A stretch of DNA of 64,000 bases from the NCBI RefSeq assembly GCF_045287255.1, contig NZ_CP137142.1, positions 1,178,001 to 1,242,000 of the forward strand, given 5' to 3'. Below the pieces are notes generated by a model that did not search any database, was not told the origin of the DNA, and was given only the letters and a program-made list of their open reading frames with translations. The DNA is from Henriciella sp045287255 (GTDB taxonomy: Bacteria; Pseudomonadota; Alphaproteobacteria; Caulobacterales; Hyphomonadaceae). A program made the translations under genes and the position numbers. Below, piece by piece: positions 50,233-60,167 of this stretch (within the stretch, counting starts at the first letter, position 1; each line of letters opens with the position of its first letter).

Positions 50233-51529
50233 AGACCGTATCTTTACCAACCTGTATGGTGCGCACTCGCCCGGCCTTGAAGAGGCTAAGAAACGCGGCG
50301 CATGGCACCTGACGCGTGAAATGCTGGCACAAGGCCCGGACTGGCTGTGTGATCAGATCAAGGCGTCCGGTCTTCGCGGCCGTGGTGGCGCGGGCTTCCC
50401 AACAGGTTTGAAATGGACCTTCATGCCAAAAGAGGTGAAGGCAGACCGTGAGCATTATCTCGTCGTCAACGCTGACGAGTCTGAGCCGGGGACCTGCAAA
50501 GACCGTGAGATTATGCGCCATGATCCGCATTTGCTGATTGAAGGCTGCATGGTTGCCTCCCGCGCGATGCGGGCACACAAATGCTATGTCTACATTCGCG
50601 GTGAATATATCGCTGAGCGTGAGGCGCTCGAAAAGGCCGTTAAAGAGGCTTATGAAGCCAAGCTGATTGGCCAGAATAATGTGAATGGTTGGGATTTCGA
50701 TCTCTATGTCCACCATGGCGCTGGCGCGTATATTTGCGGTGAGGAAACGGCGCTGCTTGAAAGCCTTGAAGGCAAGAAAGGCCAGCCGCGTCTGAAGCCG
50801 CCATTCCCGGCCAATGCTGGGCTTTATGGCAAGCCGACCACTGTGAACAATGTCGAATCGATCGCCGTTGTGCCGACCATTCTACGGCGCGGTGCTGACT
50901 GGTTTGCTGGCTTTGGTCGTCCGAATAATACAGGCACCAAACTGTTTTGTGTCTCCGGACATGTGAACAAGCCATGTAATGTCGAGGAAGAGATGTCGAT
51001 CACGTTCCGCGACCTGATCGATACCCATTGCGGCGGCATTCGTGGTGGCTGGGATAATCTGAAGGCGGTTATTCCGGGAGGATCATCCGTTCCGATGGTG
51101 CCAGCCGAGCAGATTGCTGATGCCTATATGGATTTCGACACACTGCGTGATCTGAAATCCGGCCTTGGAACAGCAGCGGTCATTGTCATGGATAAGTCGA
51201 CAGACCTCATCCAGGCGATTGCCCGCATCGCATACTTCTACAAGCATGAAAGCTGTGGCCAGTGTACGCCATGCCGGGAAGGCACAGGCTGGATGTGGCG
51301 CGTTCTGACCCGTATGGCCAAAGGCGAAGCGGAAATGGACGAGATTGATATGCTGCTGGATGTGGCGGGGCAGGTTGAAGGGCACACGATTTGTGCGCTC
51401 GGCGATGCTGCCGCATGGCCAGTACAGGGTCTGATCCGTCACTTCCGTCACGAAATCGAAGACCGTATCACCCAATACCGCGCACCGCATACGCAGGTGC
51501 AAGGCTCAACGCTTGTGGCGGCGGAGTAG
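50219..51529 (+). CDS. nuoF: NuoF, complex I NADH-binding subunit
   Basis: A 436-residue subunit that binds NADH and FMN and holds cluster N3. It shows LRGRGGAGFPTGLKW, NADESEPGTCKDR, GAGAYICGEETAL, a PPFPANAGLYGKPTTVNNVE block and SCGQCTPCREG for the 4Fe-4S cluster. An aaggag site lies 8 bases before the ATG. Confidence 0.97.
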   Translation: MLQDKDRIFTNLYGAHSPGLEEAKKRGAWHLTREMLAQGPDWLCDQIKASGLRGRGGAGFPTGLKWTFMPKEVKADREHYLVVNADESEPGTCKDREIMRHDPHLLIEGCMVASRAMRAHKCYVYIRGEYIAEREALEKAVKEAYEAKLIGQNNVNGWDFDLYVHHGAGAYICGEETALLESLEGKKGQPRLKPPFPANAGLYGKPTTVNNVESIAVVPTILRRGADWFAGFGRPNNTGTKLFCVSGHVNKPCNVEEEMSITFRDLIDTHCGGIRGGWDNLKAVIPGGSSVPMVPAEQIADAYMDFDTLRDLKSGLGTAAVIVMDKSTDLIQAIARIAYFYKHESCGQCTPCREGTGWMWRVLTRMAKGEAEMDEIDMLLDVAGQVEGHTICALGDAAAWPVQGLIRHFRHEIEDRITQYRAPHTQVQGSTLVAAE

Positions 51530-51533
51530 GGCA

Positions 51534-51944
51534 ATGGTTAGTGTTCTTGCTCGCATAGGTATAGCCTTATGGGCATGTGTTGTAACCTATATCACGGCAA
51601 CGCTAGCCTATTCATGGTATGTCGTCGTTCGAGCACAAGCGCCCCTTGTAGAGTTTGGTTGGGCTCATATCGTCGTGCTGATCCTTGTCTTAAGTTTGGT
51701 GGTAGCAGTGATCTGGAGCGTCCTAAGCGTCATTTTCAATGCACTATTGCTTCGCTTGAGCCTGACGCTTTTGATGAGCGCGATAGCTCAGGCAGTTCTG
51801 GGCATTTTCAGTGTCTATGGGGGAGTGTTTAGCGCCCTTACTTTACTGATCATGTCATTAATAACATTTGTGATACATCGCATGGTGGTCCTGGCCGATG
51901 ACGGTTTGAAAGTACCAGCTTTGCAAGGCGAGGAAGCGTCATGA
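51534..51944 (+). CDS. membrane protein inside the nuo operon (between nuoF and nuoG)
   Basis: A 136-residue protein with about four membrane helices and few charged residues. It sits 4 bases after nuoF and overlaps nuoG by 4 bases. The start at 51534 follows the nuoF stop; the ORF runs back 7 more codons inside nuoF. No family is recognised. It is less GC-rich than its neighbours by eye and uses more TTA/TTG codons. Confidence 0.72.
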   Translation: MVSVLARIGIALWACVVTYITATLAYSWYVVVRAQAPLVEFGWAHIVVLILVLSLVVAVIWSVLSVIFNALLLRLSLTLLMSAIAQAVLGIFSVYGGVFSALTLLIMSLITFVIHRMVVLADDGLKVPALQGEEAS

Positions 51945-54013
51945 GCGACGATCTTTTCAAACTGAACATTGATGGCCAGGACATTGAGGTTCCGCGTCAT
52001 TACACACTGATGCAGGCGTGTGAGGAAGCAGGCGCTGAAATTCCGCGCTTCTGTTATCATGAACGCCTGTCTGTGGCTGGGAATTGCCGGATGTGCCTGG
52101 TCGAGTGGGAAGGCGCACCGAAGCCGATTGCCTCCTGTGCGCAGACCGTTGGCGACATGCGTCCTAACCGCGATGGCTCGGCACCAAACATCAAGACTCA
52201 GGGCGAGTATGTCGAGAAAGCCCGCAGCGGTGTTATGGAATTCCTGCTGATCAACCACCCCCTTGATTGTCCGATTTGTGATCAGGGTGGCGAGTGTGAC
52301 CTGCAGGATCAGGCAATGGCTTATGGCCGTGCTGGATCGCGTTATGAGCTGAACAAGCGTGCGGTCGAAGACAAGAATATGGGGCCATTGGTCAAGACGA
52401 TCATGACCCGTTGTATTCAGTGCACCCGCTGTGTGCGGTTCGCGGCTGAAGTGGCCGGTGTTGAAGAGATCGGTATGATCTCTCGCGGCGAAAATGCCGA
52501 GATTACGACCTATCTCGAAGAGAGTCTGAGCTCTGAGCTGTCTGGCAATGTCATTGACCTCTGCCCGGTTGGCGCGCTGACCTCCAAACCATACGCGTTC
52601 AATGCGCGCCCATGGGAGCTGCGCAAGACCGAAAGCGTCGACATCATGGATGCGATGGGCGCGGCGATCAGCGTTGACGCCAAGGGCACGGCCGTTATGC
52701 GGATTATGCCCGTGATCAATGAAGAGGTGAATGAGGAGTGGTTGTCAGACAAGTCCCGCTTCATCTGGGATGGTCTGGGACGCCAGCGTCTTGACCGCCC
52801 GTATGTGCGCAAGGATGGCAAGCTGGCCCCAGCCGATTGGGGTGAGGCGTTTGACGCGGTTAAGCAGGCGCTTTCTGGCCCAGCTGAGAAGATTGGCTTT
52901 GTCGCGGGTGACCTGATCGAAGTTGAACAAGCGAAAGCCGCGCTCGATCTTGCTCGTGCGATGGGGGTTCAAAATACGGACTGTCGTCCAGCCGGTGCGC
53001 GCTATGGCACAGAAGGTGTGCGTGAGCATTACCTGATGAACCCAACCATGCTGAGCGTTGAAGAGGCTGACGCCATCTTCCTCGTCGGTTCTAATCCACG
53101 CAAGGAAGCTGCGGTCTGGAATGCGCGTATTCGCAAGGCCTGGCTGTGGAATGAGTTGAAAGTCTTCGTCGTCGGTGAGGCGGCGGACCTGACTTATGAG
53201 TACGAACATCTGGGCGATGACCCCTCTGCGATTGCGGCGATTGCCAAACAGAAAGGCTTTGAGAAGCCGATGGTGATTGTCGGTGAAGGCGCTCTGGCGC
53301 GTGAAGATGGACAGGCTGTTCTGGCCTCTGCGCATGCTGCTGCAACCAAAATCGGTGCCATCAAGGATGGCTGGGCCGGCTTTGGCGTTCTGCATACTGC
53401 AGCTGGCCGGGTTGGCGCCCTTGATGCGGGCTTTGTTCCGGGTGACGGCGGCGCAGATACAGCAACTATTCTTGGCGGTGCTATGGATACGGTGGTTCTG
53501 CTTGGTGTTGATGAAGCCGATCTGTCCAACGTATCTGGTTCTACCGTCATCTATGTCGGCAGCCATGGCGATGCGGGGGCGAGCAAGGCGGACATTATCC
53601 TGCCTGCGGCCGCCTATACTGAAATGGCAGCGACTTATGTAAACACAGAAGGCCGTGTCCAGATGACGAAACGTGCTGTGGCGCCAAAAGGCGAAGCGCG
53701 TGAAGGTTGGGCTATCTTCCGGGCGCTCTCAGATGTCCTCGGCAAGACATTGCCATACGATTCGGCGGATGCTTTGCGCGCGCAGTTGCGTGAGGCCAAT
53801 CCGGTTTTTGCCGGTCTGAACTATGCGCCGGGCCATTCTGGTTCAGACGCACTGGCCAAACCGATTGAAGCGGCGGGTGAGTTATCCACAAGCCCGTTCA
53901 CGGCGACGATTGGCGACTTTTACCTGACAAACCCGATTGCACGGGCATCTAAGACCATGGCCGAGTGCTCGATGCAGAAACAGGGTCTTGAAACCCCGAT
54001 GGCAGCGGAGTAG
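51941..54013 (+). CDS. nuoG: NuoG, complex I 75-kDa subunit
   Basis: A 690-residue iron-sulfur subunit. It has a 2Fe-2S ferredoxin domain (FCYHERLSVAGNCRMC), the His-Cys3 cluster (CPICDQGGECDLQDQ), a 4Fe-4S site CIQCTRC..LCPVGAL, and a degenerate molybdopterin-oxidoreductase domain. The early ends of the sequence match alphaproteobacterial NuoG, which lacks the extra N7 cluster of E. coli. Its ATG overlaps the membrane-protein stop. Confidence 0.97.
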   Translation: MSDDLFKLNIDGQDIEVPRHYTLMQACEEAGAEIPRFCYHERLSVAGNCRMCLVEWEGAPKPIASCAQTVGDMRPNRDGSAPNIKTQGEYVEKARSGVMEFLLINHPLDCPICDQGGECDLQDQAMAYGRAGSRYELNKRAVEDKNMGPLVKTIMTRCIQCTRCVRFAAEVAGVEEIGMISRGENAEITTYLEESLSSELSGNVIDLCPVGALTSKPYAFNARPWELRKTESVDIMDAMGAAISVDAKGTAVMRIMPVINEEVNEEWLSDKSRFIWDGLGRQRLDRPYVRKDGKLAPADWGEAFDAVKQALSGPAEKIGFVAGDLIEVEQAKAALDLARAMGVQNTDCRPAGARYGTEGVREHYLMNPTMLSVEEADAIFLVGSNPRKEAAVWNARIRKAWLWNELKVFVVGEAADLTYEYEHLGDDPSAIAAIAKQKGFEKPMVIVGEGALAREDGQAVLASAHAAATKIGAIKDGWAGFGVLHTAAGRVGALDAGFVPGDGGADTATILGGAMDTVVLLGVDEADLSNVSGSTVIYVGSHGDAGASKADIILPAAAYTEMAATYVNTEGRVQMTKRAVAPKGEAREGWAIFRALSDVLGKTLPYDSADALRAQLREANPVFAGLNYAPGHSGSDALAKPIEAAGELSTSPFTATIGDFYLTNPIARASKTMAECSMQKQGLETPMAAE

Positions 54014-54022
54014 GGCGGGCCA

Positions 54023-55099
54023 ATGAGTGGTTTGATCGAACAGAACGGAATGCTGGTAGGCTGGCTGATGGTGATCGGCCAGATGCTGCTATTTACCGTT
54101 GTCTTGCTTTTATCTCTCGCTTTCCTGCTGCTGATGGATCGCAAGGTCTGGGCGGCTGTGATGATGCGGAAAGGCCCGAACGTGGTCGGTCCATTTGGTC
54201 TGTTGCAGAGTTTTGCGGATTTCGGGAAGTTTCTGATCAAGGAAATCGTGATCCCGGCAGGGGCGAATAAAACCGTCTTCCTGCTTGCACCAATCCTGAC
54301 TTTGACGCTCGCCTTTGCGGCTTGGGCGGCCATTCCAGTGGCGCCGGGCTGGGTGATTTCTGACCTGAATGTCGGAATTCTTTATCTCTTCGCGGTGTCT
54401 TCGCTTGGTGTTTACGGGATCATTATGGGCGGTTGGGCCTCCAACTCGAAATACCCGTTCCTTGGATCGCTACGCTCAGCAGCGCAGATGGTCTCCTATG
54501 AGGTTTCGATTGGCCTCATCATTGTAACGGTGATCCTGCTGGCTGGTTCTATGAACCTCTCTGTCATCGTGAATGCACAGGATGGTGGCCTGCTGACATG
54601 GCACTTGTTCACAGTTGAACACATTCTGATGTGGCCGGTCATGGTCGTGATGTTCGTGATGTTCTTCGTCTCGGCTCTTGCGGAAACAAACCGTCCACCA
54701 TTCGATCTTCCGGAAGCCGAATCTGAACTCGTTGCCGGGTATCAGGTGGAGTACTCCTCCACGCCATACCTGCTGTTCATGATCGGGGAATACCTCAACA
54801 TCGTTCTGATGTGTGCGATGATGACCATTCTGTTCCTGGGTGGTTGGCACGGTATCGTTCCGATGGGCGCAGACTTTGTGAACCAGTTCCCGGCCTGGAT
54901 TGTGAACCTTGGGCATCTGGCCTGGTTCATGGCTAAGGTTGTCTTCTTCTTCTTCCTCTTCGCCCTCGTTAAAGCCGTGGTTCCGCGTTATCGCTATGAT
55001 CAGCTGATGCGTCTGGGCTGGAAGATCTTCCTGCCGACAGCTCTGGCTGCGGTAGTGATCGTTGGCGGCTATGTTGTTTACGCAGGAGTTCAGGCATGA
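54023..55099 (+). CDS. nuoH: NuoH, complex I subunit
   Basis: A 358-residue membrane subunit with eight helices and the acidic quinone-entry loop ETNRPPFDLPEAESELVAGYQVEYSS in outline. MRKGPNVVGPFGLLQ marks the N-terminal loop. It overlaps nuoI by 4 bases. Confidence 0.97.
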   Translation: MSGLIEQNGMLVGWLMVIGQMLLFTVVLLLSLAFLLLMDRKVWAAVMMRKGPNVVGPFGLLQSFADFGKFLIKEIVIPAGANKTVFLLAPILTLTLAFAAWAAIPVAPGWVISDLNVGILYLFAVSSLGVYGIIMGGWASNSKYPFLGSLRSAAQMVSYEVSIGLIIVTVILLAGSMNLSVIVNAQDGGLLTWHLFTVEHILMWPVMVVMFVMFFVSALAETNRPPFDLPEAESELVAGYQVEYSSTPYLLFMIGEYLNIVLMCAMMTILFLGGWHGIVPMGADFVNQFPAWIVNLGHLAWFMAKVVFFFFLFALVKAVVPRYRYDQLMRLGWKIFLPTALAAVVIVGGYVVYAGVQA

Positions 55100-55581
55100 G
55101 CGTGATGCAGACCATACGCGGCGCATTGCTGACGGACTTTCTCTCAGCGTTTGGCTTGGGAATCCGGGAAATGTTCCGTCGCAAGGCCACAGTGAACTAT
55201 CCCTTTGAGAAGAACCCGCTGAGCCCACGTTTTCGCGGAGAGCATGCTTTGCGCCGCTACGCCAATGGCGAAGAGCGCTGCATCGCCTGTAAACTGTGTG
55301 AGGCGATCTGTCCGGCACAGGCCATTCATATTGAAGCTGAACCGCGTGAAGACGGTAGCCGTCGCACGACGCGTTATGACATCGATATGGTGAAGTGCAT
55401 CTATTGCGGTTTCTGTCAGGAAGCCTGCCCGGTTGATGCCATTGTCGAGGGACCGAACTTCGAGTTCGCAGCGGAAACTCGTGAAGAACTGTATTATGAC
55501 AAAGAGCGTTTGCTGGCGAATGGGGATCGCTGGGAGCGTTTGATCGCAAAGAATTTGGAGCTGGACGCGCCTTATCGCTAG
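55096..55581 (+). CDS. nuoI: NuoI, complex I 23-kDa subunit
   Basis: A 161-residue subunit with the two 4Fe-4S motifs CIACKLCEAICP and CIYCGFCQEACP, which hold clusters N6a and N6b, and the FRGEHALRRYANGEERC segment just before. The 60 bases up to nuoJ have no gene. Confidence 0.97.
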   Translation: MSVMQTIRGALLTDFLSAFGLGIREMFRRKATVNYPFEKNPLSPRFRGEHALRRYANGEERCIACKLCEAICPAQAIHIEAEPREDGSRRTTRYDIDMVKCIYCGFCQEACPVDAIVEGPNFEFAAETREELYYDKERLLANGDRWERLIAKNLELDAPYR

Positions 55582-55641
55582 GGCGCGGATTAATTTTGGT
55601 AGGGCGGCAATCGTCGCCGGAAGGGAACTGGGGCTAAGCCC

Positions 55642-56235
55642 GTGGAAGTCATTGCCTTTTATATCTTCGCGGCCATTGTGACCGTATCGGCGCTCGCTGT
55701 TATCATGGCGAAGAACCCGGTGCATTCGGTCCTTTGGCTTATCCTTGCTTTCTTTACCTCGGCAGGATTGCTCGTGCTTATCGGTGCAGAGTTTCTCGCC
55801 ATGCTGCTTGTCGTCGTCTATGTCGGCGCGGTTGCCGTGCTCTTCCTGTTCGTGGTGATGATGCTCGACGTTGACTTTGTTGAGTTGAAACAGGGGACGC
55901 TGCGCTACTGGCCGTTTGCGACCCTGATCGGCATTACCTTCATTGCCCAGATTGCGATTGCCGGTTTTGCCCGTGAAAGCAGCGCGAACGCCAATTTCAA
56001 TCCGGCCCCTGATGCGCCAACCAATACCGAAGCGATCGGCCAGGTCATGTACACCGATTACTTCCTGTTGTTTCAACTGGCGGGCCTGATCCTGCTGGTG
56101 GCGATGATTGGTGCGATTGTTCTGACCCTTCGCCACAAGCCTCACGTGAAACGCCAGAATATTGCCAAGCAGACCAGCCGTCGCCGCAAGGATGCGACCG
56201 AGAAGGTCAGCGTTGAACCCGGGAAAGGACTCTAA
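55642..56235 (+). CDS. nuoJ: NuoJ, complex I subunit
   Basis: A 197-residue membrane subunit with five helices, ending in a basic tail. It has the conserved MAKNPVHSVLWLI, FLAMLLVVVYVGAVAVLFLFVVMMLD stretch in outline. It begins at GTG 55642; its ribosome site is weak. Confidence 0.95.
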   Translation: MEVIAFYIFAAIVTVSALAVIMAKNPVHSVLWLILAFFTSAGLLVLIGAEFLAMLLVVVYVGAVAVLFLFVVMMLDVDFVELKQGTLRYWPFATLIGITFIAQIAIAGFARESSANANFNPAPDAPTNTEAIGQVMYTDYFLLFQLAGLILLVAMIGAIVLTLRHKPHVKRQNIAKQTSRRRKDATEKVSVEPGKGL

Positions 56236-56237
56236 AT

Positions 56238-56546
56238 ATGGACCTTACCGTCAATCACTTTGTGGGTTTGTCTGCGATCCTCTTCACGATCGGGGTTGTT
56301 GGCATCTTCGTGAACCGCAAGAATATTATCGTCATTCTGATGGCGATCGAGCTGATCCTGCTTTCGGTCAATATTAACCTTGTCGCTTTTTCCGTGTTCA
56401 GTGGAACGATTGAGGGACAGATATTCGCCATGCTGGTTCTGACCGTTGCGGCGGCTGAAGCGGCTGTTGGCCTTGCCATCCTTGTTGTCTACTTCCGCAA
56501 TCGCGGTGATATTGCGGTCGAGAGCGTCGACCTGATGAAAGGGTAG
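56238..56546 (+). CDS. nuoK: NuoK, complex I subunit
   Basis: A 102-residue subunit with three helices and the two membrane glutamates of the proton path: one in LMAIELILLSVN, the other in VAAAEAAVGLAI. It is directly downstream of nuoJ. Confidence 0.97.
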   Translation: MDLTVNHFVGLSAILFTIGVVGIFVNRKNIIVILMAIELILLSVNINLVAFSVFSGTIEGQIFAMLVLTVAAAEAAVGLAILVVYFRNRGDIAVESVDLMKG

Positions 56547-56552
56547 GGCGCG

Positions 56553-58664
56553 ATGTTACCTGATAGCTTTCTGATCTTTATCGTTCTTGCGCCGGGTCTC
56601 GCTGCGGCGATTGCTGGGCTTTTACCACGTTATATTGGTGACCGCGGTGCCATGGTTGTAACCACGGCGACCGTTGGGCTTGCTGGTATTCTCTCGCTTT
56701 ATCAGCTGTTTGCTTATGCTGCGGGTATGGGCGGGGAGCATGCGGTTCACGCGGCCGATACTGGCCATGCCGCCAGCTATGTTGGCGGGCACGTGATCAA
56801 GCTGATGACGTGGATTGATGTTGGCCAGTTCCAGGCCGATTGGGCGATCCGGGTCGATGCCATGTCGATCGTCATGATGGCCGTGATAACCAGCGTTTCT
56901 GGCCTCGTGCACCTCTACAGCTGGGGCTATATGGCCGACGATCCGCACCGCGCGCGCTTCTTCAGCTATCTATCACTCTTCACCTTTGCGATGTTGATGC
57001 TGGTGACCGCCGACAACTTCATCCAGCTCTTCTTCGGCTGGGAAGGTGTGGGCCTTGCCTCCTATTTGCTGATCGGTTTCTGGTACACAAAGAAAGCGCC
57101 GAACGATGCATCCATCAAAGCCTTTGTCACAAACCGGGTTGGTGACTTTGGCCTCGCGCTCGGCATTATGGCCGTCTTCCTTGTCTTTGGCTCTGTCGAG
57201 TTTGAGCCTGTGCTCAGCGCGATTAAGGAGAATGCTGAAGTCGTGCCGCTGGCACTTGCTGAAGCCGGGAATGTGCGTGAGCTCATTATCCCATTCCTAA
57301 ATTGGGATGTGCCTGCGCTAGAGCTGATTGGTGTTTTGCTGTTCATCGGTGCGATGGGGAAATCAGCCCAGTTCTTCCTGCATGTCTGGTTGCCAGACGC
57401 GATGGAGGGTCCGACCCCTGTATCCGCGCTGATCCACGCGGCGACCATGGTGACGGCCGGGGTTTACCTCGTCTGTCTTGTGTCACCGATTTATGAGTAT
57501 GCCCCGTTTGCGGCGGCGATGATTGCGCTGGTTGGGTCTGTCACCGCGCTTTATGCGGCGACGGTTGGTCTGGCGCAGAATGACATTAAGCGCGTTATTG
57601 CTTACTCAACCTGTTCGCAGCTCGGCTACATGTTCTTTGCTGCCGGGATCGGGGCCTATGAGGCCGCGATGTTCCACCTGTTCACGCACGCTTTCTTTAA
57701 GGCCTTGCTCTTCCTTGGTGCTGGCTCGGTTATTCACGGCGCGCACCATGAGCAGGATATGCGCAACATGGGCGGTTTCGCGAAGTATATGCCGCTAACC
57801 TATGGCGCGATGATGATTGGTACGATTGCGATTATCGGCCTTGGTCTTCCGCATGTCTGGGGTCTGTCCGGCTTCTTCTCCAAGGATGCCATCATTGAGA
57901 CGGCCTATGCCGCTGGAACCGCTGGTGTTACCTTCGGCCAGCTTGCCTTCTGGTTTGGCATTATCGCAGCCCTGCTGACCAGCTTCTACAGCTGGCGTCT
58001 GGTCTATATGACTTTCCACGGCCCACGGGCTGAGGTTGCGCATGATGACCATCACGATGATGCGCACGCCCATGACGATCATGGTCACCATGGCGATCCA
58101 CATGAGTCACCATTGGTGATGTTGATTCCGCTCGGCATCCTGAGTGTCGGTGCAATCTTTGCCGGGTGGTATTTCTATGACGCCTTTGTCGGTCATGACT
58201 ATAAAGCCTTCTGGGATGGTGCAATTTACACGGCCAAAGAGAACACGGTCCTGAAAGACAAGTATGATGTTCCCGGTTGGGTCTTCTGGGCTCCGGTCAC
58301 CGTGACCATTATCGGCTTCGTGCTTGCGACATTCACCTATCTGTTCAATCGTGGGGTCGGGAAGCGTATTGCGGATAATCGCGGACCGCTCTGGAGCCTC
58401 TTCTATAACAAGTGGTATTTTGACGAGATTTATCAGGCCACTTTGGTCAAGGGATCAGCCTGGCTCGGCAATATCTTCTGGAAGGGCGATAAGAAGGTTA
58501 TCGACGGGATTGGCCCGGATGGGGTGTCTAACCTCGTTAAATGGGGCTCTCGCCGTCTCTCAGCCATGCATACCGGCTATCTCTATCATTATGCGTTTGT
58601 GATCATTGGTGCGGCCTTGATCTTTGGCGCAATCCTGTTCTGGCGCAGCGGAGGCGCGGGCTAA
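56553..58664 (+). CDS. nuoL: NuoL, complex I antiporter-like subunit
   Basis: A 703-residue subunit with the antiporter-like helix bundle, the proton-path block FFGWEGVGLASYLLIGFWY, the lysine region KSAQFFLHVWLPDAMEGPTPVSALIHAATMV in outline, and the C-terminal lateral helix. Around residues 495-519 is a loop of mostly His and Asp (HDDHHDDAHAHDDHGHHGD), seen in many alphaproteobacterial NuoL proteins; it could bind metal. Its stop ends just before nuoM. Confidence 0.97.
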   Translation: MLPDSFLIFIVLAPGLAAAIAGLLPRYIGDRGAMVVTTATVGLAGILSLYQLFAYAAGMGGEHAVHAADTGHAASYVGGHVIKLMTWIDVGQFQADWAIRVDAMSIVMMAVITSVSGLVHLYSWGYMADDPHRARFFSYLSLFTFAMLMLVTADNFIQLFFGWEGVGLASYLLIGFWYTKKAPNDASIKAFVTNRVGDFGLALGIMAVFLVFGSVEFEPVLSAIKENAEVVPLALAEAGNVRELIIPFLNWDVPALELIGVLLFIGAMGKSAQFFLHVWLPDAMEGPTPVSALIHAATMVTAGVYLVCLVSPIYEYAPFAAAMIALVGSVTALYAATVGLAQNDIKRVIAYSTCSQLGYMFFAAGIGAYEAAMFHLFTHAFFKALLFLGAGSVIHGAHHEQDMRNMGGFAKYMPLTYGAMMIGTIAIIGLGLPHVWGLSGFFSKDAIIETAYAAGTAGVTFGQLAFWFGIIAALLTSFYSWRLVYMTFHGPRAEVAHDDHHDDAHAHDDHGHHGDPHESPLVMLIPLGILSVGAIFAGWYFYDAFVGHDYKAFWDGAIYTAKENTVLKDKYDVPGWVFWAPVTVTIIGFVLATFTYLFNRGVGKRIADNRGPLWSLFYNKWYFDEIYQATLVKGSAWLGNIFWKGDKKVIDGIGPDGVSNLVKWGSRRLSAMHTGYLYHYAFVIIGAALIFGAILFWRSGGAG

Positions 58665-58665
58665 T

Positions 58666-60162
58666 ATGGATTTCCCAATTCTCACTGCGGTGACGTTTAC
58701 ACCGCTGGCTGGTGCCTTGCTGATCCTGCTGTTGAAAGCCCTGACGGGGTCTCAGCGGACGGCTGATGGTGAAGTGGTCGAAGACAATCGCGTCATGTAC
58801 GCCGGGTTGCTCTTCTCAGTCGCAACCTTCCTGGTTTCTTTGTTGATGCTGGTCGGGTTTGATCCGGCCAAAGAAGGTTATCAGATGGTCGAGGAAGTCA
58901 GCTGGTATGCTGGCATCCAATACAAGATGGGCGTTGACGGTATGTCATTGCTGCTCGTCCTGTTGACGACTTTCCTAACGCCAATTGCGCTATTTGCCAG
59001 TATCGGTTCGGTAAAGCATCGTCTGACCGAGTACATGGTCGCTTTCCTCGTGCTTGAGACCTTCATGATCGGAGTTTTCTGCGCGCTCGATCTGGTCCTT
59101 TTCTATGTCTTCTTCGAAGCAGGCCTGATCCCGATGTTTATCATCATCGGCGTCTGGGGCGGGGCTGACCGGATTTATGCGAGCTTTAAATTCTTCCTCT
59201 ACACACTGCTGGGGTCGCTCTTCATGCTGGCCGCGATTGTCTACATGTACCTGACCGCCGGGACATCCGACATTGTTGCGCTTGAAAGCTTCCGCTTTGA
59301 TGGCGGCGCACAGACCTGGCTCTGGTTGGCTTTCTTTGCTTCCTTTGCAGTGAAATTGCCGATGTGGCCCGTGCATACCTGGCTGCCCGATGCCCACGTT
59401 CAGGCCCCGACGGCCGGTTCGGTCATTCTGGCCGGTATCCTACTGAAGATGGGTGGCTATGGCCTTCTGCGCTTTAGCTTGCCCATGTTCCCGGAAGCGA
59501 GCGAGCTGTTCCAGCCACTTGTCTTTGTGCTATCAGTTGTCGCGATCGTCTATGCGTCGCTGGTGGCCTGGCGCCAAACCGACATGAAGAAGCTGATCGC
59601 GTATTCCTCTGTCGCGCATATGGGCTTTGTGACGCTGGGCATTTTCTCGTTCACCGAGATTGGCGTCCAAGGCGCGATCTTCCAGATGATCTCCCACGGT
59701 CTGATCTCTGGCGCGCTCTTCCTGATCGTTGGTGTTGTCTATGACCGGATGCATACCAGAGAGATTGCCGCCTATGGTGGTCTGGTGGGTAAAATGCCGG
59801 TCTATGCAACGCTCTTCATGTTGTTCACAATGGCCAATGTCGGCCTGCCGGGCACGAGTGGCTTTGTTGGCGAAATTCTGACCATGGCGGGGGCTTTCCA
59901 GGCTAGCACATGGGCGGCCTTCGGGGCGGCCCTGGGCGTGATCTTCTCAGCTGTTTACATGCTGACCCTCTATCGCCGTGTAATGTTTGGTGAGATGACC
60001 AATCCGGCACTGGAAGGCATCCAGGATGTGAATACCAAGGAACTGATCTGCCTCGTTCCACTCGCCATCGGTACAATACTACTGGGTGTGATGCCAAACC
60101 TGATTTTTGATATGACGCGCGAGACCAGTCTTCGCGCCCTGGCCATGTTGGCTGGAGGATAA
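58666..60162 (+). CDS. nuoM: NuoM, complex I antiporter-like subunit
   Basis: A 498-residue proton-pumping subunit with FYVFFEAGLIPMFIIIGVWGG, KLPMWPVHTWLPDAHVQAPTAGSVILAG in outline, and SVAHMGFVTLG. The start at 58666 lies one base after the nuoL stop; the frame opens 14 codons earlier inside nuoL without similarity. Confidence 0.97.
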   Translation: MDFPILTAVTFTPLAGALLILLLKALTGSQRTADGEVVEDNRVMYAGLLFSVATFLVSLLMLVGFDPAKEGYQMVEEVSWYAGIQYKMGVDGMSLLLVLLTTFLTPIALFASIGSVKHRLTEYMVAFLVLETFMIGVFCALDLVLFYVFFEAGLIPMFIIIGVWGGADRIYASFKFFLYTLLGSLFMLAAIVYMYLTAGTSDIVALESFRFDGGAQTWLWLAFFASFAVKLPMWPVHTWLPDAHVQAPTAGSVILAGILLKMGGYGLLRFSLPMFPEASELFQPLVFVLSVVAIVYASLVAWRQTDMKKLIAYSSVAHMGFVTLGIFSFTEIGVQGAIFQMISHGLISGALFLIVGVVYDRMHTREIAAYGGLVGKMPVYATLFMLFTMANVGLPGTSGFVGEILTMAGAFQASTWAAFGAALGVIFSAVYMLTLYRRVMFGEMTNPALEGIQDVNTKELICLVPLAIGTILLGVMPNLIFDMTRETSLRALAMLAGG

Positions 60163-60167
60163 GCGCT

